64,000 bases of DNA from Streptomyces sp. SAT1 (lineage in GTDB: Bacteria; Actinomycetota; Actinomycetes; Streptomycetales; Streptomycetaceae). The stretch lies in NCBI RefSeq assembly GCF_001654495.1, contig NZ_CP015849.1, positions 4,191,501 to 4,255,500 on the forward strand, in the 5' to 3' direction. Position numbers and translations under genes: made by a program. The notes below the pieces were generated by a model. The model ran no database searches. It saw nothing but the letters and a program-made list of their open reading frames with translations, and was not told the DNA's origin. The stretch's first letter is position 1. The number at the start of each line of letters is the position of its first letter. This document shows, one piece after another, positions 23,862 to 35,475 of this stretch.

Positions 23862-24646
23862 GAGGACAACCGGTATCAGGGGGTCCTCGGACTCTTCAAG
23901 AAACGTGGTGTGCGCCACATTTGCGGCACCGGTGCTGCGAACACCGGGCGTGTCGCCCTTTATTGACGCCGTAACGGACATAGCGGGCGCAGATGATCAT
24001 GCCTGTGATCATGCTCTTTCGCAGTTACGCCCGAATTGCCCCGCGCCTACCATCGGAATCGACCGTTGGCCAAGCCCGGTTCTCATGAAGCTCTCATGGG
24101 TGTGGCGGAGGTCACGGAACGGTCACCACCCCGATGTGCGTCCGCGCGCCGAGCCCACGCCGGCCCCATCTGTCGCACGCGTCACGGTGTCCCCATGGGC
24201 ACCACGCGTCGCTTGTGAACGGGTGAACGTGTCCACTTCCCGTTCCGGGCTCCCTCTGATGTGTGAAAAGCGGCCCTATATCAAGGTCTTGACGCCGGTC
24301 GCCACTTTGCGCCGGACACTCTTCATCTGATAGTGCAGACCCCTTCCGACCTGCAAATACGAGGTAAAATGTAACCAGTGGTGATCACTCAGGTGCTTCG
24401 CGTGCGAAGATCACCCCTCATCCGGCTTCATGATCCTTCGTCAGGTGGTGGAGATCACAAAGCCGGTGCAATACCCCGTGTCGCAGATCACAGAGTGTCG
24501 GGCATAGGATGCCCTCCAGTTGGGCTTGTGACCTGCTTCACATGTTCCCGATCTTCGCCGGGACGGGCGGGGTTCGTGGGACGGACGAGGCAGGTGCGGC
24601 CCAGCGACCGCCAGCAGTCAGTGCCGACTGAGAGGAGCGAGGAGCG
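23862..24646. promoter_or_regulatory. Long shared upstream region of NlpC/P60 and nuoA
   Basis: No gene is seen in these 785 bases, and the GC content is lower than the coding DNA. It holds a pair of TGATCATGC copies (23994-24002 and 24006-24014), a GTGATCAC palindrome (24381-24388), TTGACG at 24289-24294 as a possible -35, and a Rex-like operator at 24526-24543. The ribosome site GAGGAGCGAGGAGCGG precedes nuoA. The long leader suggests several promoters for the operon. Confidence 0.6.
24526..24543. promoter_or_regulatory. Rex-type redox operator upstream of nuoA
   Basis: TTGTGACCTGCTTCACAT matches the Rex operator pattern TTGTGAA-N4-TTCACAA at 12 of 14 fixed positions. Rex senses NADH/NAD+ and in Streptomyces is known to control respiratory genes, including nuo. 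It lies 103 bp before the nuoA start. The core TGTGA-N6-TCACA also resembles a CRP site, so Crp binding is the alternative. Confidence 0.65.
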
Positions 24647-25006
24647 GTGAACGCGTATGCGCCCATCCTCGTACTGGGAGCCCTCGGGGCAGGCTTTGCG
24701 ATCTTCTCCGTGGTCATGGCCACGCTGATCGGTCCGAAGCGGTACAACCGCGCCAAACTCGAAGCCTACGAGTGCGGTATCGAGCCGACCCCCACGCCGG
24801 CCGGCGGCGGGCGCTTCCCCATCAAGTACTACCTGACGGCGATGCTCTTCATCGTCTTCGACATCGAGATCGTCTTCCTCTACCCCTGGGCCGTCACCTT
24901 CGACGCCCTGGGTGTTTTCGGGCTCGTGGAGATGCTGCTCTTCGTGCTCACCGTCTTCGTCGCGTACGCGTACGTATGGCGGCGCGGCGGCCTGGAATGG
25001 GACTGA
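24647..25006 (+). CDS. nuoA: NADH-quinone oxidoreductase subunit A
   Basis: The 119-residue membrane subunit of complex I has three hydrophobic segments (about residues 8-28, 65-85, 90-110) and the conserved loop KLEAYECGIEP. GRFPIKYYLTAMLFIVFDIE is the family signature. It is the first gene of a complete nuoA-N operon. The GTG start has GAGGAGCGAGGAGC upstream. nuoB follows after 15 bp. Confidence 0.97.
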   Translation: MNAYAPILVLGALGAGFAIFSVVMATLIGPKRYNRAKLEAYECGIEPTPTPAGGGRFPIKYYLTAMLFIVFDIEIVFLYPWAVTFDALGVFGLVEMLLFVLTVFVAYAYVWRRGGLEWD

Positions 25007-25021
25007 GGGGCCATATAAGAC

Positions 25022-25576
25022 ATGGGACTCGAAGAAAAGCTGCCGAGCGGCTTCCTGCTGACCACCGTGGAGCAGGCCGCGGGCTGGGTGCGTAAGTCGT
25101 CCGTCTTCCCGGCCACCTTCGGCCTCGCCTGCTGCGCGATCGAGATGATGACCACCGGAGCCGGCCGCTACGACCTGGCCCGCTTCGGCATGGAGGTGTT
25201 CCGCGGTTCGCCCCGCCAGGCGGACCTGATGATCGTGGCCGGCCGGGTCAGCCAGAAGATGGCGCCGGTCCTCAGGCAGGTCTACGACCAGATGCCCAAC
25301 CCCAAGTGGGTGATCTCCATGGGCGTCTGCGCCTCCTCGGGCGGCATGTTCAACAACTACGCGATCGTCCAGGGCGTCGACCACATCGTCCCCGTCGACA
25401 TCTATCTGCCCGGCTGCCCGCCCCGCCCCGAGATGCTGATGGACGCGATCCTCAAGCTCCACCAGAAGATCCAGTCCACCAAGCTCGGCGTGAACGCCGA
25501 GGAGGCGGCCCGCGAGGCGGAGGAAGCGGCGCTCAAGGCACTGCCCACGATCGAGATGAAGGGGCTGCTGCGATGA
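25022..25576 (+). CDS. nuoB: NADH-quinone oxidoreductase subunit B
   Basis: The 184-residue peripheral subunit carries cluster N2, the last iron-sulfur centre before quinone. The ligands are visible as the adjacent pair Cys37-Cys38 (FGLACCAIEMM), Cys103 (SMGVCASSGG) and Cys132 (LPGCPPRPE). An Ala/Glu-rich C-terminal tail extends past the usual end. The stop overlaps the nuoC start by 4 bp. Confidence 0.98.
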   Translation: MGLEEKLPSGFLLTTVEQAAGWVRKSSVFPATFGLACCAIEMMTTGAGRYDLARFGMEVFRGSPRQADLMIVAGRVSQKMAPVLRQVYDQMPNPKWVISMGVCASSGGMFNNYAIVQGVDHIVPVDIYLPGCPPRPEMLMDAILKLHQKIQSTKLGVNAEEAAREAEEAALKALPTIEMKGLLR

Positions 25577-26298
25577 GCGACGTGAACCCCGAGAAGGATC
25601 TCGGTACCGACAACCTCCCCGGCCAGCGCGGCGAGGGCGGCGAGGAGATCCGCGTCCAGCGCGGCATGTTCGGCGCGAACAACGGCGGCGACACCTCCGG
25701 CTACGGCGGCCTGGTCCGCTCGGTGCGGCTGCCCGGACCGGCCACCCGCCCCTACGGCGGCTGGTTCGACGAGGTCGCCGACGAGCTGGAGGGCGCCCTG
25801 GAGGAACAGGGCCTGCTGCCGGACAACGCCATCGAGAAGACGGTCGTCGACCGCGGCGAGCTGACCTTCCACATCGAGCGCGAGCACCTGGTCCGCGTCG
25901 CCCGCACCCTGCGCGACGACCCCGCGCTGCGCTTCGAGCTGTGCACCGGCGTCAGCGGCGTCCACTACCCGCACGACAAGGGCCGCGAGCTGCACGCCGT
26001 CTACCACCTGCGCTCGATCACCCACAACCGGCTGATCCGGCTGGAGGTCAGCGCCCCCGACGCCGACCGGCACATCCCGTCACTGGTGCCCGTCTACCCG
26101 ACCAACGACTGGCACGAGCGCGAGACCTACGACTTCTTCGGCATCGTCTTCGACGGTCACCCCGCCCTGACGCGGATCATGATGCCGGACGACTGGCCGG
26201 GCCACCCGCAGCGCAAGGACTACCCCCTCGGCGGCATCCCCGTCGAGTACAAGGGCGCCCAGATCCCGGCTCCGGACCAGCGGAGGTCGTACTCGTGA
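25573..26298 (+). CDS. nuoC: NADH-quinone oxidoreductase subunit C
   Basis: The 241-residue hydrophilic subunit has the 30-kDa-subunit signature ERETYDFFGIVFDGHPALTR and PLGGIPVEYKG. It begins with a polar, Gly-rich extension of about 50 residues. It is a separate polypeptide, not fused to NuoD as in E. coli. It overlaps both neighbours by 4 bp. Confidence 0.97.
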   Translation: MSDVNPEKDLGTDNLPGQRGEGGEEIRVQRGMFGANNGGDTSGYGGLVRSVRLPGPATRPYGGWFDEVADELEGALEEQGLLPDNAIEKTVVDRGELTFHIEREHLVRVARTLRDDPALRFELCTGVSGVHYPHDKGRELHAVYHLRSITHNRLIRLEVSAPDADRHIPSLVPVYPTNDWHERETYDFFGIVFDGHPALTRIMMPDDWPGHPQRKDYPLGGIPVEYKGAQIPAPDQRRSYS

Positions 26299-27617
26299 GC
26301 ACTTCGCACGCCTCCCCGAGGGAGACCACGGAAGGCACCGTCTACACGGTCACCGGCGGCGACTGGGACGAGGTCGTCCAGTCCGCGGCCCGCGCCGACG
26401 ACGAGCGCATCGTCGTCAACATGGGCCCCCAGCACCCCTCCACCCACGGAGTGCTGCGCCTCATCCTGGAGATCGACGGCGAGACGGTCACCGAGGCCCG
26501 CTGCGGCATCGGCTACCTGCACACCGGCATCGAGAAGAACCTGGAATTCCGCACGTGGACGCAGGGCACCACCTTCGTCACGCGCATGGACTACCTGACG
26601 TCCTTCTTCAACGAGACCGCCTACTGCCTCGGCGTCGAGAAGCTCCTCGGCATCGAGGACCAGATCACCGACCGGGCCACGATCATCCGCGTGCTCCTGA
26701 TGGAGCTGAACCGGCTCTCCTCCCACCTGGTGTGCATCGCCACCGGCGGCATGGAGCTGGGCGCCACCACCATCATGATCTACGGCTTCCGCGACCGCGA
26801 GATGATCCTCGACATCTACGAGCTGATCACCGGCCTCCGGATGAACCACGCGTACATCCGCCCCGGCGGACTCGCCCAGGACCTGCCGCCCGGCGCGGTG
26901 GACCAGATCCGCGAGTTCGTGAAGAAGATGCGGAAGAACCTCCCGGAGTACGACAAGCTCGCCACCGGGAACCCCATCTTCAAGGCCCGTATGCAGGACG
27001 TCGGCTACCTCGACCTGGCCGGCTGCATGGCCCTGGGCGCCACCGGCCCCATCCTGCGCTCCACCGGCCTGCCGCACGACCTGCGCAAGACCCAGCCGTA
27101 CTGCGGCTACGAGACGTACGACTTCGACGTCCCGACCGCCGACTCCTGCGACGCCTACGGCCGCTTCCTGATCCGTCTGGAGGAGATGCGCCAGTCGCTC
27201 AGGATCGTCGAGCAGTGCCTGGACCGGCTGGAGCCAGGACCGGTCATGGTCGCCGACAAGAAGATCGCCTGGCCCGCCCAGCTCGCCCTGGGACCGGACG
27301 GACTCGGCAACTCCCTCGACCACATCAAGAAGATCATGGGCACCTCCATGGAGGCCCTGATCCACCACTTCAAGCTGGTCACCGAGGGCTTCCGGGTCCC
27401 GGCCGGACAGGCGTACGCGGCGGTCGAGTCGCCCAAGGGCGAGCTCGGCGTGCACGTCGTCTCCGACGGCGGCACCCGCCCCTTCCGGGTCCATTTCCGC
27501 GACCCGTCCTTCACCAACCTTCAGGCCATGGCGGCGATGTGCGAGGGCGGCCAGGTCGCCGACGTCATCGTCGCCGTCGCGTCCATCGACCCCGTGATGG
27601 GAGGCGTCGACCGGTGA
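26295..27617 (+). CDS. nuoD: NADH-quinone oxidoreductase subunit D
   Basis: The 440-residue 49-kDa subunit lines the quinone site with NuoB. NMGPQHPSTHGVLRL with the quinone-site His, and RPGGLAQDLP in mid-protein, are the family marks. The GTG start lies in the nuoC stop region (GTGA). The menaquinone made by the mqn/men genes in this window is its substrate. Confidence 0.98.
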   Translation: MSTSHASPRETTEGTVYTVTGGDWDEVVQSAARADDERIVVNMGPQHPSTHGVLRLILEIDGETVTEARCGIGYLHTGIEKNLEFRTWTQGTTFVTRMDYLTSFFNETAYCLGVEKLLGIEDQITDRATIIRVLLMELNRLSSHLVCIATGGMELGATTIMIYGFRDREMILDIYELITGLRMNHAYIRPGGLAQDLPPGAVDQIREFVKKMRKNLPEYDKLATGNPIFKARMQDVGYLDLAGCMALGATGPILRSTGLPHDLRKTQPYCGYETYDFDVPTADSCDAYGRFLIRLEEMRQSLRIVEQCLDRLEPGPVMVADKKIAWPAQLALGPDGLGNSLDHIKKIMGTSMEALIHHFKLVTEGFRVPAGQAYAAVESPKGELGVHVVSDGGTRPFRVHFRDPSFTNLQAMAAMCEGGQVADVIVAVASIDPVMGGVDR

Positions 27618-28482
27618 CCACCTCTTCTTCCGAGCGGGGCGTCAGCCTGGGCATGCCCGAACTGCCCGCGCCCGCCTACCCGGACGACGTCCGCGCCCGG
27701 CTGGAGGCCGACGCCCGCGAGATCATCGCCCGCTACCCCGACTCGCGCTCCGCGCTGCTGCCGCTGCTGCACCTCGTGCAGTCCGAGGAGGGCCACGTCA
27801 CGCGCACCGGGATGCGGTTCTGCGCCGACGTCCTCGGGCTGACCACCGCCGAGGTCACCGCGGTCGCCACCTTCTACACCATGTACCGGCGCGGACCCTC
27901 CGGCGACTACCAGGTCGGCGTCTGCACCAACACCCTGTGCGCGGTGATGGGCGGCGACGCCCTCTTCGAGACGCTCCAGGAGCACCTGGGCGTCGGCAAC
28001 GGCGGGACCACCGACGACGGCAAGGTCACCCTGGAGCACATCGAGTGCAACGCGGCCTGCGACTTCGCGCCGGTCGTGATGGTCAACTGGGAGTTCTTCG
28101 ACAACCAGACGCCCGAGAGCGTCAAGCGCCTGGTCGACGACCTGCGCGCGGGCCGGCCCGTCACGCCCACCCGCGGCGCCCCGATGTGCACCTTCAAGGA
28201 GACCGCCCGGATCCTGGCCGGCTTCCCCGACGAGCGCGAGGGCGCCACCGACGCCGGCGGCAGCGCCGGACCCGCCTCGCTGACCGGGCTGCGCCTGGCC
28301 CGGGGCGAGAGCGCGCCCGCGCGCGTGGTCCACCCCCGCGAGGGCGGCCCGCAGGACGCGCAGCGCGACACCGTGCACGAGCCGTCGCCGACCGAGCACC
28401 TCAGCTCGCACGACGCACCGCAGCAGACCTCGGCCTCCGATCCGTCGCACCCCGCGGGACCCGCCGCCGAGGAGGGGGAGTG

Positions 28483-28483
<1 letters not shown>
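27614..28483 (+). CDS. nuoE: NADH-quinone oxidoreductase subunit E
   Basis: The 289-residue protein has the thioredoxin-like 2Fe-2S domain: VCTNTLCAVMGG and ECNAACDFAPVVMVN supply the four Cys for cluster N1a. The fold ends near residue 205; about 80 further residues are polar and disordered-looking. Usual NuoE proteins have 160-240 residues, so the tail is long. It starts in the nuoD stop (GTGA). Confidence 0.97.
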
Positions 28484-29855
<1,372 letters not shown>

Positions 29856-29859
<4 letters not shown>

Positions 29860-32360
29860 CCGTGACCACCAACGCCCCCTCCTCGGGCGGCGCGGCGGCA
29901 CCCCCGCCGGACGACCTCGTGACGCTGACGATCGACGGCGTCGAGATCAGCGTGCCCAAGGGCACCCTGGTCATCCGGGCCGCCGAACAGCTCGGCATCG
30001 AGATCCCCCGGTTCTGCGACCACCCGCTGCTCGACCCGGCCGGCGCCTGCCGCCAGTGCATCGTCGAGGTCGAGGGCCAGCGCAAGCCCATGGCGTCCTG
30101 CACCATCACCTGCACCGACGGCATGGTGGTCAAGACCCAGCTGACCTCGCCGGTCGCCGAGAAGGCCCAGCACGGTGTGATGGAGCTGCTGCTCATCAAC
30201 CACCCGCTGGACTGCCCGGTCTGCGACAAGGGCGGCGAGTGCCCGCTGCAGAACCAGGCCATGTCGCACGGCAACGCCGACTCCCGCTTCGAGGGGAAGA
30301 AGCGGACGTACGAGAAGCCGGTGCCGATCTCCGCGCAGGTGCTGCTGGACCGCGAGCGGTGCGTGCTGTGCGCCCGCTGCACCCGCTTCTCCAACCAGGT
30401 CGCCGGCGACCCGATGATCGAACTGATCGAGCGCGGCGCGCTCCAGCAGGTCGGCACCGGCGAGGGCGACCCGTTCGAGTCGTACTTCTCCGGCAACACC
30501 ATCCAGATCTGCCCGGTCGGCGCGCTCACCTCGGCCGCGTACCGCTTCCGCTCGCGCCCCTTCGACCTGGTCTCCTCGCACTCGGTGTGCGAGCACTGCG
30601 CGGGCGGCTGCGCCACCCGCACCGACCACCGGCGGGGCAAGGTCATGCGGCGGCTCGCCGCGAACGACCCCGAGGTCAACGAGGAGTGGATCTGCGACAA
30701 GGGCCGCTTCGGGTTCCGCTACGCGCAGCTCAAGGACCGGCTGACCACCCCGCTGGTGCGCAACCCCGAGGGCGACCTGGTCGCCGCGTCCTGGCCGGAG
30801 GCCCTGGAGATCGCCGCCCAGGGGCTGCTCGCCTCGCGCGGCCGCACCGGTGTCCTCACCGGCGGCCGGCTCACCGTCGAGGACGCCTACGCGTACAGCA
30901 AGTTCGCGCGGGTGGCGCTGGACACCAACGACATCGACTTCCGCGCGCGCGTGCACAGCGGCGAGGAGGCCGACTTCCTGGCCGCCCGCGTCGCCGGGCA
31001 CGGCCGGGACGTCGACGGCACCGGCGTCACGTACACCGCCCTGGAGCAGGCACCGGCCGTGCTGCTGGCCGGGTTCGAGTCCGAGGAGGAGGCGCCGGGC
31101 GTCTTCCTGCGACTGCGCAAGGCGTGGCGTAGGCACGGGCAGCGGGTGTTCTCGCTGGCCACGCACGCCACCCGCGGCCTGGAGAAGGCGGGCGGCACCC
31201 TGCTGCCGGCCGCGCCCGGCACCGAGACCGAGTGGCTGGACGCGCTGGCGGGCGGCGTCGGCCTGGAGGGCGACGGCAGCCGGGCCGCCGAGGCGCTGCG
31301 CGCCGAGGGCGCGGTCATCGTCGTCGGCGAACGGCTCGCCGCCGTCGCGGGCGGCCTCACCGCCGCCGTCCGGGCCGCCACCGCGACCGGCGCCCGCCTG
31401 GTGTGGATCCCGCGCCGGGCCGGGGAGCGCGGCGCGATCGAGGCGGGCGCGCTGCCGTCGCTGCTGCCGGGCGGCCGCCCGGCCACCGACCCGCGCGCGC
31501 GGGACGAGGTCGCCGCCCTGTGGGGCGTCGCCGCCCTCCCGCACCGCTACGGCCGCGACACCGGCCAGATCCTGGCCGCCGCCGCGGACGGCGAACTCCA
31601 GGCGCTGCTGGTCGCCGGGGTGGAGGTCGCCGACCTGCCCGACCCGGCACGCGCGCGTGCCGCCCTGGCCGAGGCCGGGTTCCTGGTCTCGCTGGAGCTG
31701 CGGCCCGGCGAGGTCACCGAGCACGCCGACGTGGTCCTGCCGGTCGCGGCCGTCGCCGAGAAGGCGGGCAGCTTCCTCAACTGGGAGGGCCGGGTGCGCT
31801 TCTTCGAGGCCGCGCTCAAGCCCGAGCAGATGACCCGCCGGCTCGCCCCGACCGATCTGCGGGTGCTCCAGATGCTGGCCGACGCCATGGACGTCCACCT
31901 GGGCCTGCCGGACCTGCGCACCGCGCACGCCGAGCTGGACCGGCTGGGCGCCTGGAGCGGCGCGCGCGCCGCCGATCCCCGCGAGAGCGGCGGCGTACTG
32001 CCGCGGCCCGCCGCCGGGGAGGCCGTGCTCGCCGGGCACCGGCTCCTGCTCGACCAGGGCCTCCTCCAGGAGGGCGACGACGCGCTCGCCGGGACCCGGC
32101 ACGCCGCACGCGCGCGCGTGTCGGCCGCCACGGCCGCCGAGGCGGGCGTCGCGGCCGGCGATCTGCTCGCCGTGACCGGCCCGGCCGGCACGACCGCGTT
32201 CCCGCTGGAGGTCACCGAGATGCCCGACCGGGTGGTGTGGCTCCCGCTGAACTCCGCCGGGGCCGGCGTCGCCGCCGACACCGGGGCGCAGCCCGGCTCC
32301 CTCGTCCGTATCGGCCCGGCGCCCCGCGCGGCCGGGGCCCTTGAGGAGGTGGAGGCGTGA
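29856..32360 (+). CDS. nuoG: NADH-quinone oxidoreductase subunit G
   Basis: The 834-residue subunit has an N-terminal 2Fe-2S domain (PRFCDHPLL, GACRQC, CTITCTDG), the His-containing cluster region (HPLDCPVCDKGGECPLQ), and a ferredoxin-like pair (CVLCARCTRF, ICPVGALT). A molybdopterin-type body follows that still holds the C-x2-C-x3-C ligands (VCEHCAGGC) and ICDKGRF of the extra cluster N7. The body has no sign of a bound molybdenum cofactor, as usual for NuoG. It overlaps nuoF and nuoH by 4 bp each. Confidence 0.97.
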
Positions 32361-33730
32361 ACCCGTCCCTCGCCGCAGAGAACCTGTCGATGTTCGGCAC
32401 CGACCCGTGGTGGCTGGTCGTCGTCAAGGCGGTGTTCTGCTTCGCCTTCCTGATGGTGACCGTGCTGTTCTCCATCGTGTGGGAGCGCAAGGTCGTCGCC
32501 TGGATGCAGCTGCGCATCGGCCCCAACCGGCACGGCCCCTGGGGCATGCTCCAGTCGCTGGCCGACGGCATCAAGCTGATGCTCAAGGAAGACGTCGTCG
32601 TCAAACGCGCCGACAAGGTCGTCTACATCCTCGCGCCGGTCGTCGCCGCCATCCCCGCCTTCATGGCGATCGCCGTGATCCCCTTCGGGCCCGCGGGCAA
32701 CGAGGTGTCGGTCTTCGGCCACCGCACCGCGATGCAGCTGACCGACCTGCCGATCGCCATGCTGTTCATCCTGGCGGTCGCCTCGGTCGGCATCTACGGC
32801 ATCGTCCTGGCGGGCTGGAGCTCCGGCTCCACCTACCCGCTGCTGGGCGGTCTGCGCTCCTGCGCGCAGATGATCTCCTACGAGATCGCCATGGGCGCCG
32901 CGTTCGCCTCGGTGTTCCTGTACTCGGGGTCGATGTCCACCTCGGCCATCGTGGAACAGCAGCACGACCGCTGGTACATCCTGCTGCTGCCGGTCTCCTT
33001 CATCCTCTACATCGTCACCATGGTCGGGGAGACCAACCGCGCCCCGTTCGACATGCCGGAGTCCGAGGGCGACCTGGTCGGCGGCTTCAACACCGAGTAC
33101 TCCTCGATCAAGTTCGCGATGTTCATGCTCGCCGAGTACGTGAACATGGTGACGGTCTCGGCCGTGGCGACGACGCTGTTCCTGGGCGGCTGGCGGGCCC
33201 CGTGGCCGATCAGCACCTTCTGGGAGGGCGCCAACCACGGCTGGTGGCCGCTGCTCTGGTTCGTGATCAAGGTGCAGCTGCTGCTGTTCTTCTTCATCTG
33301 GCTGCGCGGCACGCTCCCGCGCGTGCGCTACGACCAGCTGATGAAGCTCGGCTGGAAGGTCCTCATCCCGGTCTCCGTGGTCTGGCTGATGCTCGTCGCG
33401 ACCGTACGGACCCTCAGGAACGAGCACTACGACTTCGCCGACATCGCCCTCTACGTCGGCGGCGGCGTCCTGGCCCTGCTGGTGCTGTCCTTCGTCGCCG
33501 ACCTGTTCCGCGAGAAGGGCGAGAAGGGCAGGGCGGCGGAGGGGAGCGCCGCGCAGCCGCCCGGGTTCGACCCGATGGCGGGCGGCTTCCCGGTGCCGCC
33601 GCTGCCCGGCCAGGAGCTGCCGCCCGTGCCGCGCCGCCGCCCGCGCCGTGAGCGCGAGCTGATTGTCAGTGGTGGCACCGACACTGTCAGTGACGGATCT
33701 CTGGATGGAAAGGAGGCGTCCGATGGCTGA
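32357..33730 (+). CDS. nuoH: NADH-quinone oxidoreductase subunit H
   Basis: The 457-residue membrane subunit links the peripheral arm and the proton pumps. MQLRIGPNRHGPWG, ISYEIAMG and ETNRAPFDMPESEGDLVGGFNTEY (in two parts) are the conserved loops, and about eight membrane helices are visible. The last 70 residues are a charged, Pro-rich cytoplasmic extension (PLPGQELPPVPRRRPRRERE) not found in E. coli. The gene overlaps nuoI by 8 bp. Confidence 0.97.
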   Translation: MNPSLAAENLSMFGTDPWWLVVVKAVFCFAFLMVTVLFSIVWERKVVAWMQLRIGPNRHGPWGMLQSLADGIKLMLKEDVVVKRADKVVYILAPVVAAIPAFMAIAVIPFGPAGNEVSVFGHRTAMQLTDLPIAMLFILAVASVGIYGIVLAGWSSGSTYPLLGGLRSCAQMISYEIAMGAAFASVFLYSGSMSTSAIVEQQHDRWYILLLPVSFILYIVTMVGETNRAPFDMPESEGDLVGGFNTEYSSIKFAMFMLAEYVNMVTVSAVATTLFLGGWRAPWPISTFWEGANHGWWPLLWFVIKVQLLLFFFIWLRGTLPRVRYDQLMKLGWKVLIPVSVVWLMLVATVRTLRNEHYDFADIALYVGGGVLALLVLSFVADLFREKGEKGRAAEGSAAQPPGFDPMAGGFPVPPLPGQELPPVPRRRPRRERELIVSGGTDTVSDGSLDGKEASDG

Positions 33731-34325
33731 GGAGCCCAAGGGGACCGACCCCGGTTTCCAGAACCCCGTGGCCGGCTTCGGCGTGACCTTCAAGGCCATG
33801 TTCAAGAAGCGGCTGACCGAGCAGTACCCGGAGCAGAAGAAGACCACCGCTCCGCGCTTCCACGGACGGCACCAGCTCAACCGCCATCCGGACGGCCTGG
33901 AGAAGTGCGTCGGCTGCGAGCTGTGCGCCTGGGCCTGCCCCGCCGACGCCATCTACGTGGAGGGCGCCGACAACACCGACGAGGAGCGCTACTCCCCGGG
34001 CGAGCGCTACGGCCGCGTCTACCAGATCAACTACGCCCGCTGCATCCTGTGCGGGCTGTGCATCGAGGCGTGCCCCACCCGCGCGCTGACGATGACCAAC
34101 GAGTTCGAACTGGCCGACTCCAGCCGCGCCGACCTCATCTACACCAAGGAGCAGCTGCTCGCCGGGCTCGACGAGGGCATGGTGGACACCCCGCACGCCA
34201 TCTACCCCGGCACCGACGAACAGGACTACTACCGGGGCCTGGTGACGGAGGCCGCGCCCGGCACGGTGCGCCAGCCGGCCGTCTCCAAGGGCGAGCGGAT
34301 CGCGGACGAGGAGGTGGACGCATGA
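33723..34325 (+). CDS. nuoI: NADH-quinone oxidoreductase subunit I
   Basis: The 200-residue protein has two 4Fe-4S motifs, CVGCELCAWACP and CILCGLCIEACP, for clusters N6a and N6b. The C-terminal half is longer than minimal NuoI. The start overlaps the end of nuoH by 8 bp and the stop overlaps nuoJ by 4 bp. Confidence 0.98.
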   Translation: MAEEPKGTDPGFQNPVAGFGVTFKAMFKKRLTEQYPEQKKTTAPRFHGRHQLNRHPDGLEKCVGCELCAWACPADAIYVEGADNTDEERYSPGERYGRVYQINYARCILCGLCIEACPTRALTMTNEFELADSSRADLIYTKEQLLAGLDEGMVDTPHAIYPGTDEQDYYRGLVTEAAPGTVRQPAVSKGERIADEEVDA

Positions 34326-35164
34326 GCCCCGAGCTCGCCGCCTACACCACCTCCACCGGCGAGGCGTTCCAGTTCTGGGTCCTCGGCACCGTCGCGGTGA
34401 TCGGCGCGCTGTGCACCGTCTTCATGAAGAAGGCCGTGCACAGCGCCCTGTGCCTGGCCGGCACCATGATCGTCCTGGCCGTGTTCTACCTGGCCAACGG
34501 CGCCTACTTCCTCGGGATCGTGCAGATCGTCGTCTACACCGGCGCGATCATGATGCTGTTCCTGTTCGTGGTGATGCTCGTCGGCGTGACCGCCGCCGAC
34601 TCCCTGAAGGAGACCATCAAGGGCCAGCGCTGGCTGGCCCTGCTGTGCGGCCTCGGCTTCGGCATCCTGCTGTTCGCCGGGATCGCCAACGCCTCCCTGA
34701 AGGACTTCGCGGGCGCGGGCAAGGCCAACGCCGGCGGCAACGTGGAGGGCCTGGCCTCCCTGATCTTCACCCGGTACGTGTTCGCGTTCGAGCTCACCGG
34801 CGCCCTGCTCATCACCGCCACCATCGGCGCCATGGTGCTCACCCACCGCGAGCGCACCGAGCGGGCCAGGACCCAGCGCGAGCTGTCCGAGCAGCGCGTG
34901 CGCGAGGGCAGGCACGTACCGCCGCTGCCCGCCCCCGGCGTCTACGCCCGGCACAACGCCGTGGACATCGCGGGCCTGCTGCCCGACGGCACCCCCTCCG
35001 AGCTGACGGTCAGCAAGACCCTGCGCGAGCGCGGCCAGATCCGGGACGTCTCGGCCGAGGCGCTGGGCGACCTCAAGGCGCTGGAGCAGCGGGCCGAGGA
35101 GCGCCTGGAGCGCACCGAGACCGGCTCGGCGGCCTTCAAGCGGCCCGAGGAGGCGTCGAAGTGA
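34322..35164 (+). CDS. nuoJ: NADH-quinone oxidoreductase subunit J
   Basis: The 280-residue protein has the five-helix NuoJ membrane domain in residues 1-175 (HSALCLAGTMIVLAVFYLA, VYTGAIMMLFLFVVML). About 105 residues of charged cytoplasmic tail follow (ERTERARTQRELSEQRVREG), which E. coli NuoJ lacks. It overlaps nuoK by 4 bp. Confidence 0.97.
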   Translation: MSPELAAYTTSTGEAFQFWVLGTVAVIGALCTVFMKKAVHSALCLAGTMIVLAVFYLANGAYFLGIVQIVVYTGAIMMLFLFVVMLVGVTAADSLKETIKGQRWLALLCGLGFGILLFAGIANASLKDFAGAGKANAGGNVEGLASLIFTRYVFAFELTGALLITATIGAMVLTHRERTERARTQRELSEQRVREGRHVPPLPAPGVYARHNAVDIAGLLPDGTPSELTVSKTLRERGQIRDVSAEALGDLKALEQRAEERLERTETGSAAFKRPEEASK

Positions 35165-35460
35165 ATCCCGTCAACTACCTGTACCTCGCCGCCCTGCTGT
35201 TCACGATCGGTGCCACCGGCGTCCTCATCCGCCGCAACGCCATCGTGGTCTTCATGTGCGTCGAGCTGATGCTGAACGCCTGCAACCTCGCGTTCGTCGT
35301 CTTCTCCCGGATGCACGGCAACCTCGACGGCCAGATCATCGCCTTCTTCACGATGGTCGTCGCCGCGGCGGAGGTCGTGGTCGGACTCGCGATCATCGTG
35401 TCGCTGTTCCGTTCCCGCCACTCGGCCTCGGTCGACGACGCCAGCCTGATGAAGCTGTAA
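35161..35460 (+). CDS. nuoK: NADH-quinone oxidoreductase subunit K
   Basis: The 99-residue, three-helix subunit carries the conserved membrane Glu in VFMCVELMLNACNL and a second in AAAEVVVGLAI, both needed for proton transfer. It has standard length and a GTG start in the nuoJ stop. nuoL follows after 15 bp. Confidence 0.98.
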   Translation: MNPVNYLYLAALLFTIGATGVLIRRNAIVVFMCVELMLNACNLAFVVFSRMHGNLDGQIIAFFTMVVAAAEVVVGLAIIVSLFRSRHSASVDDASLMKL

Positions 35461-35475
35461 GGGGTCGGAAGAATC

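Noticed and set aside
23862..24060. A c-di-AMP riboswitch before the NlpC/P60 gene
   Set aside because: Streptomyces cell-wall hydrolase genes often have one, but the conserved blocks seen at 47446-47587 are absent here.
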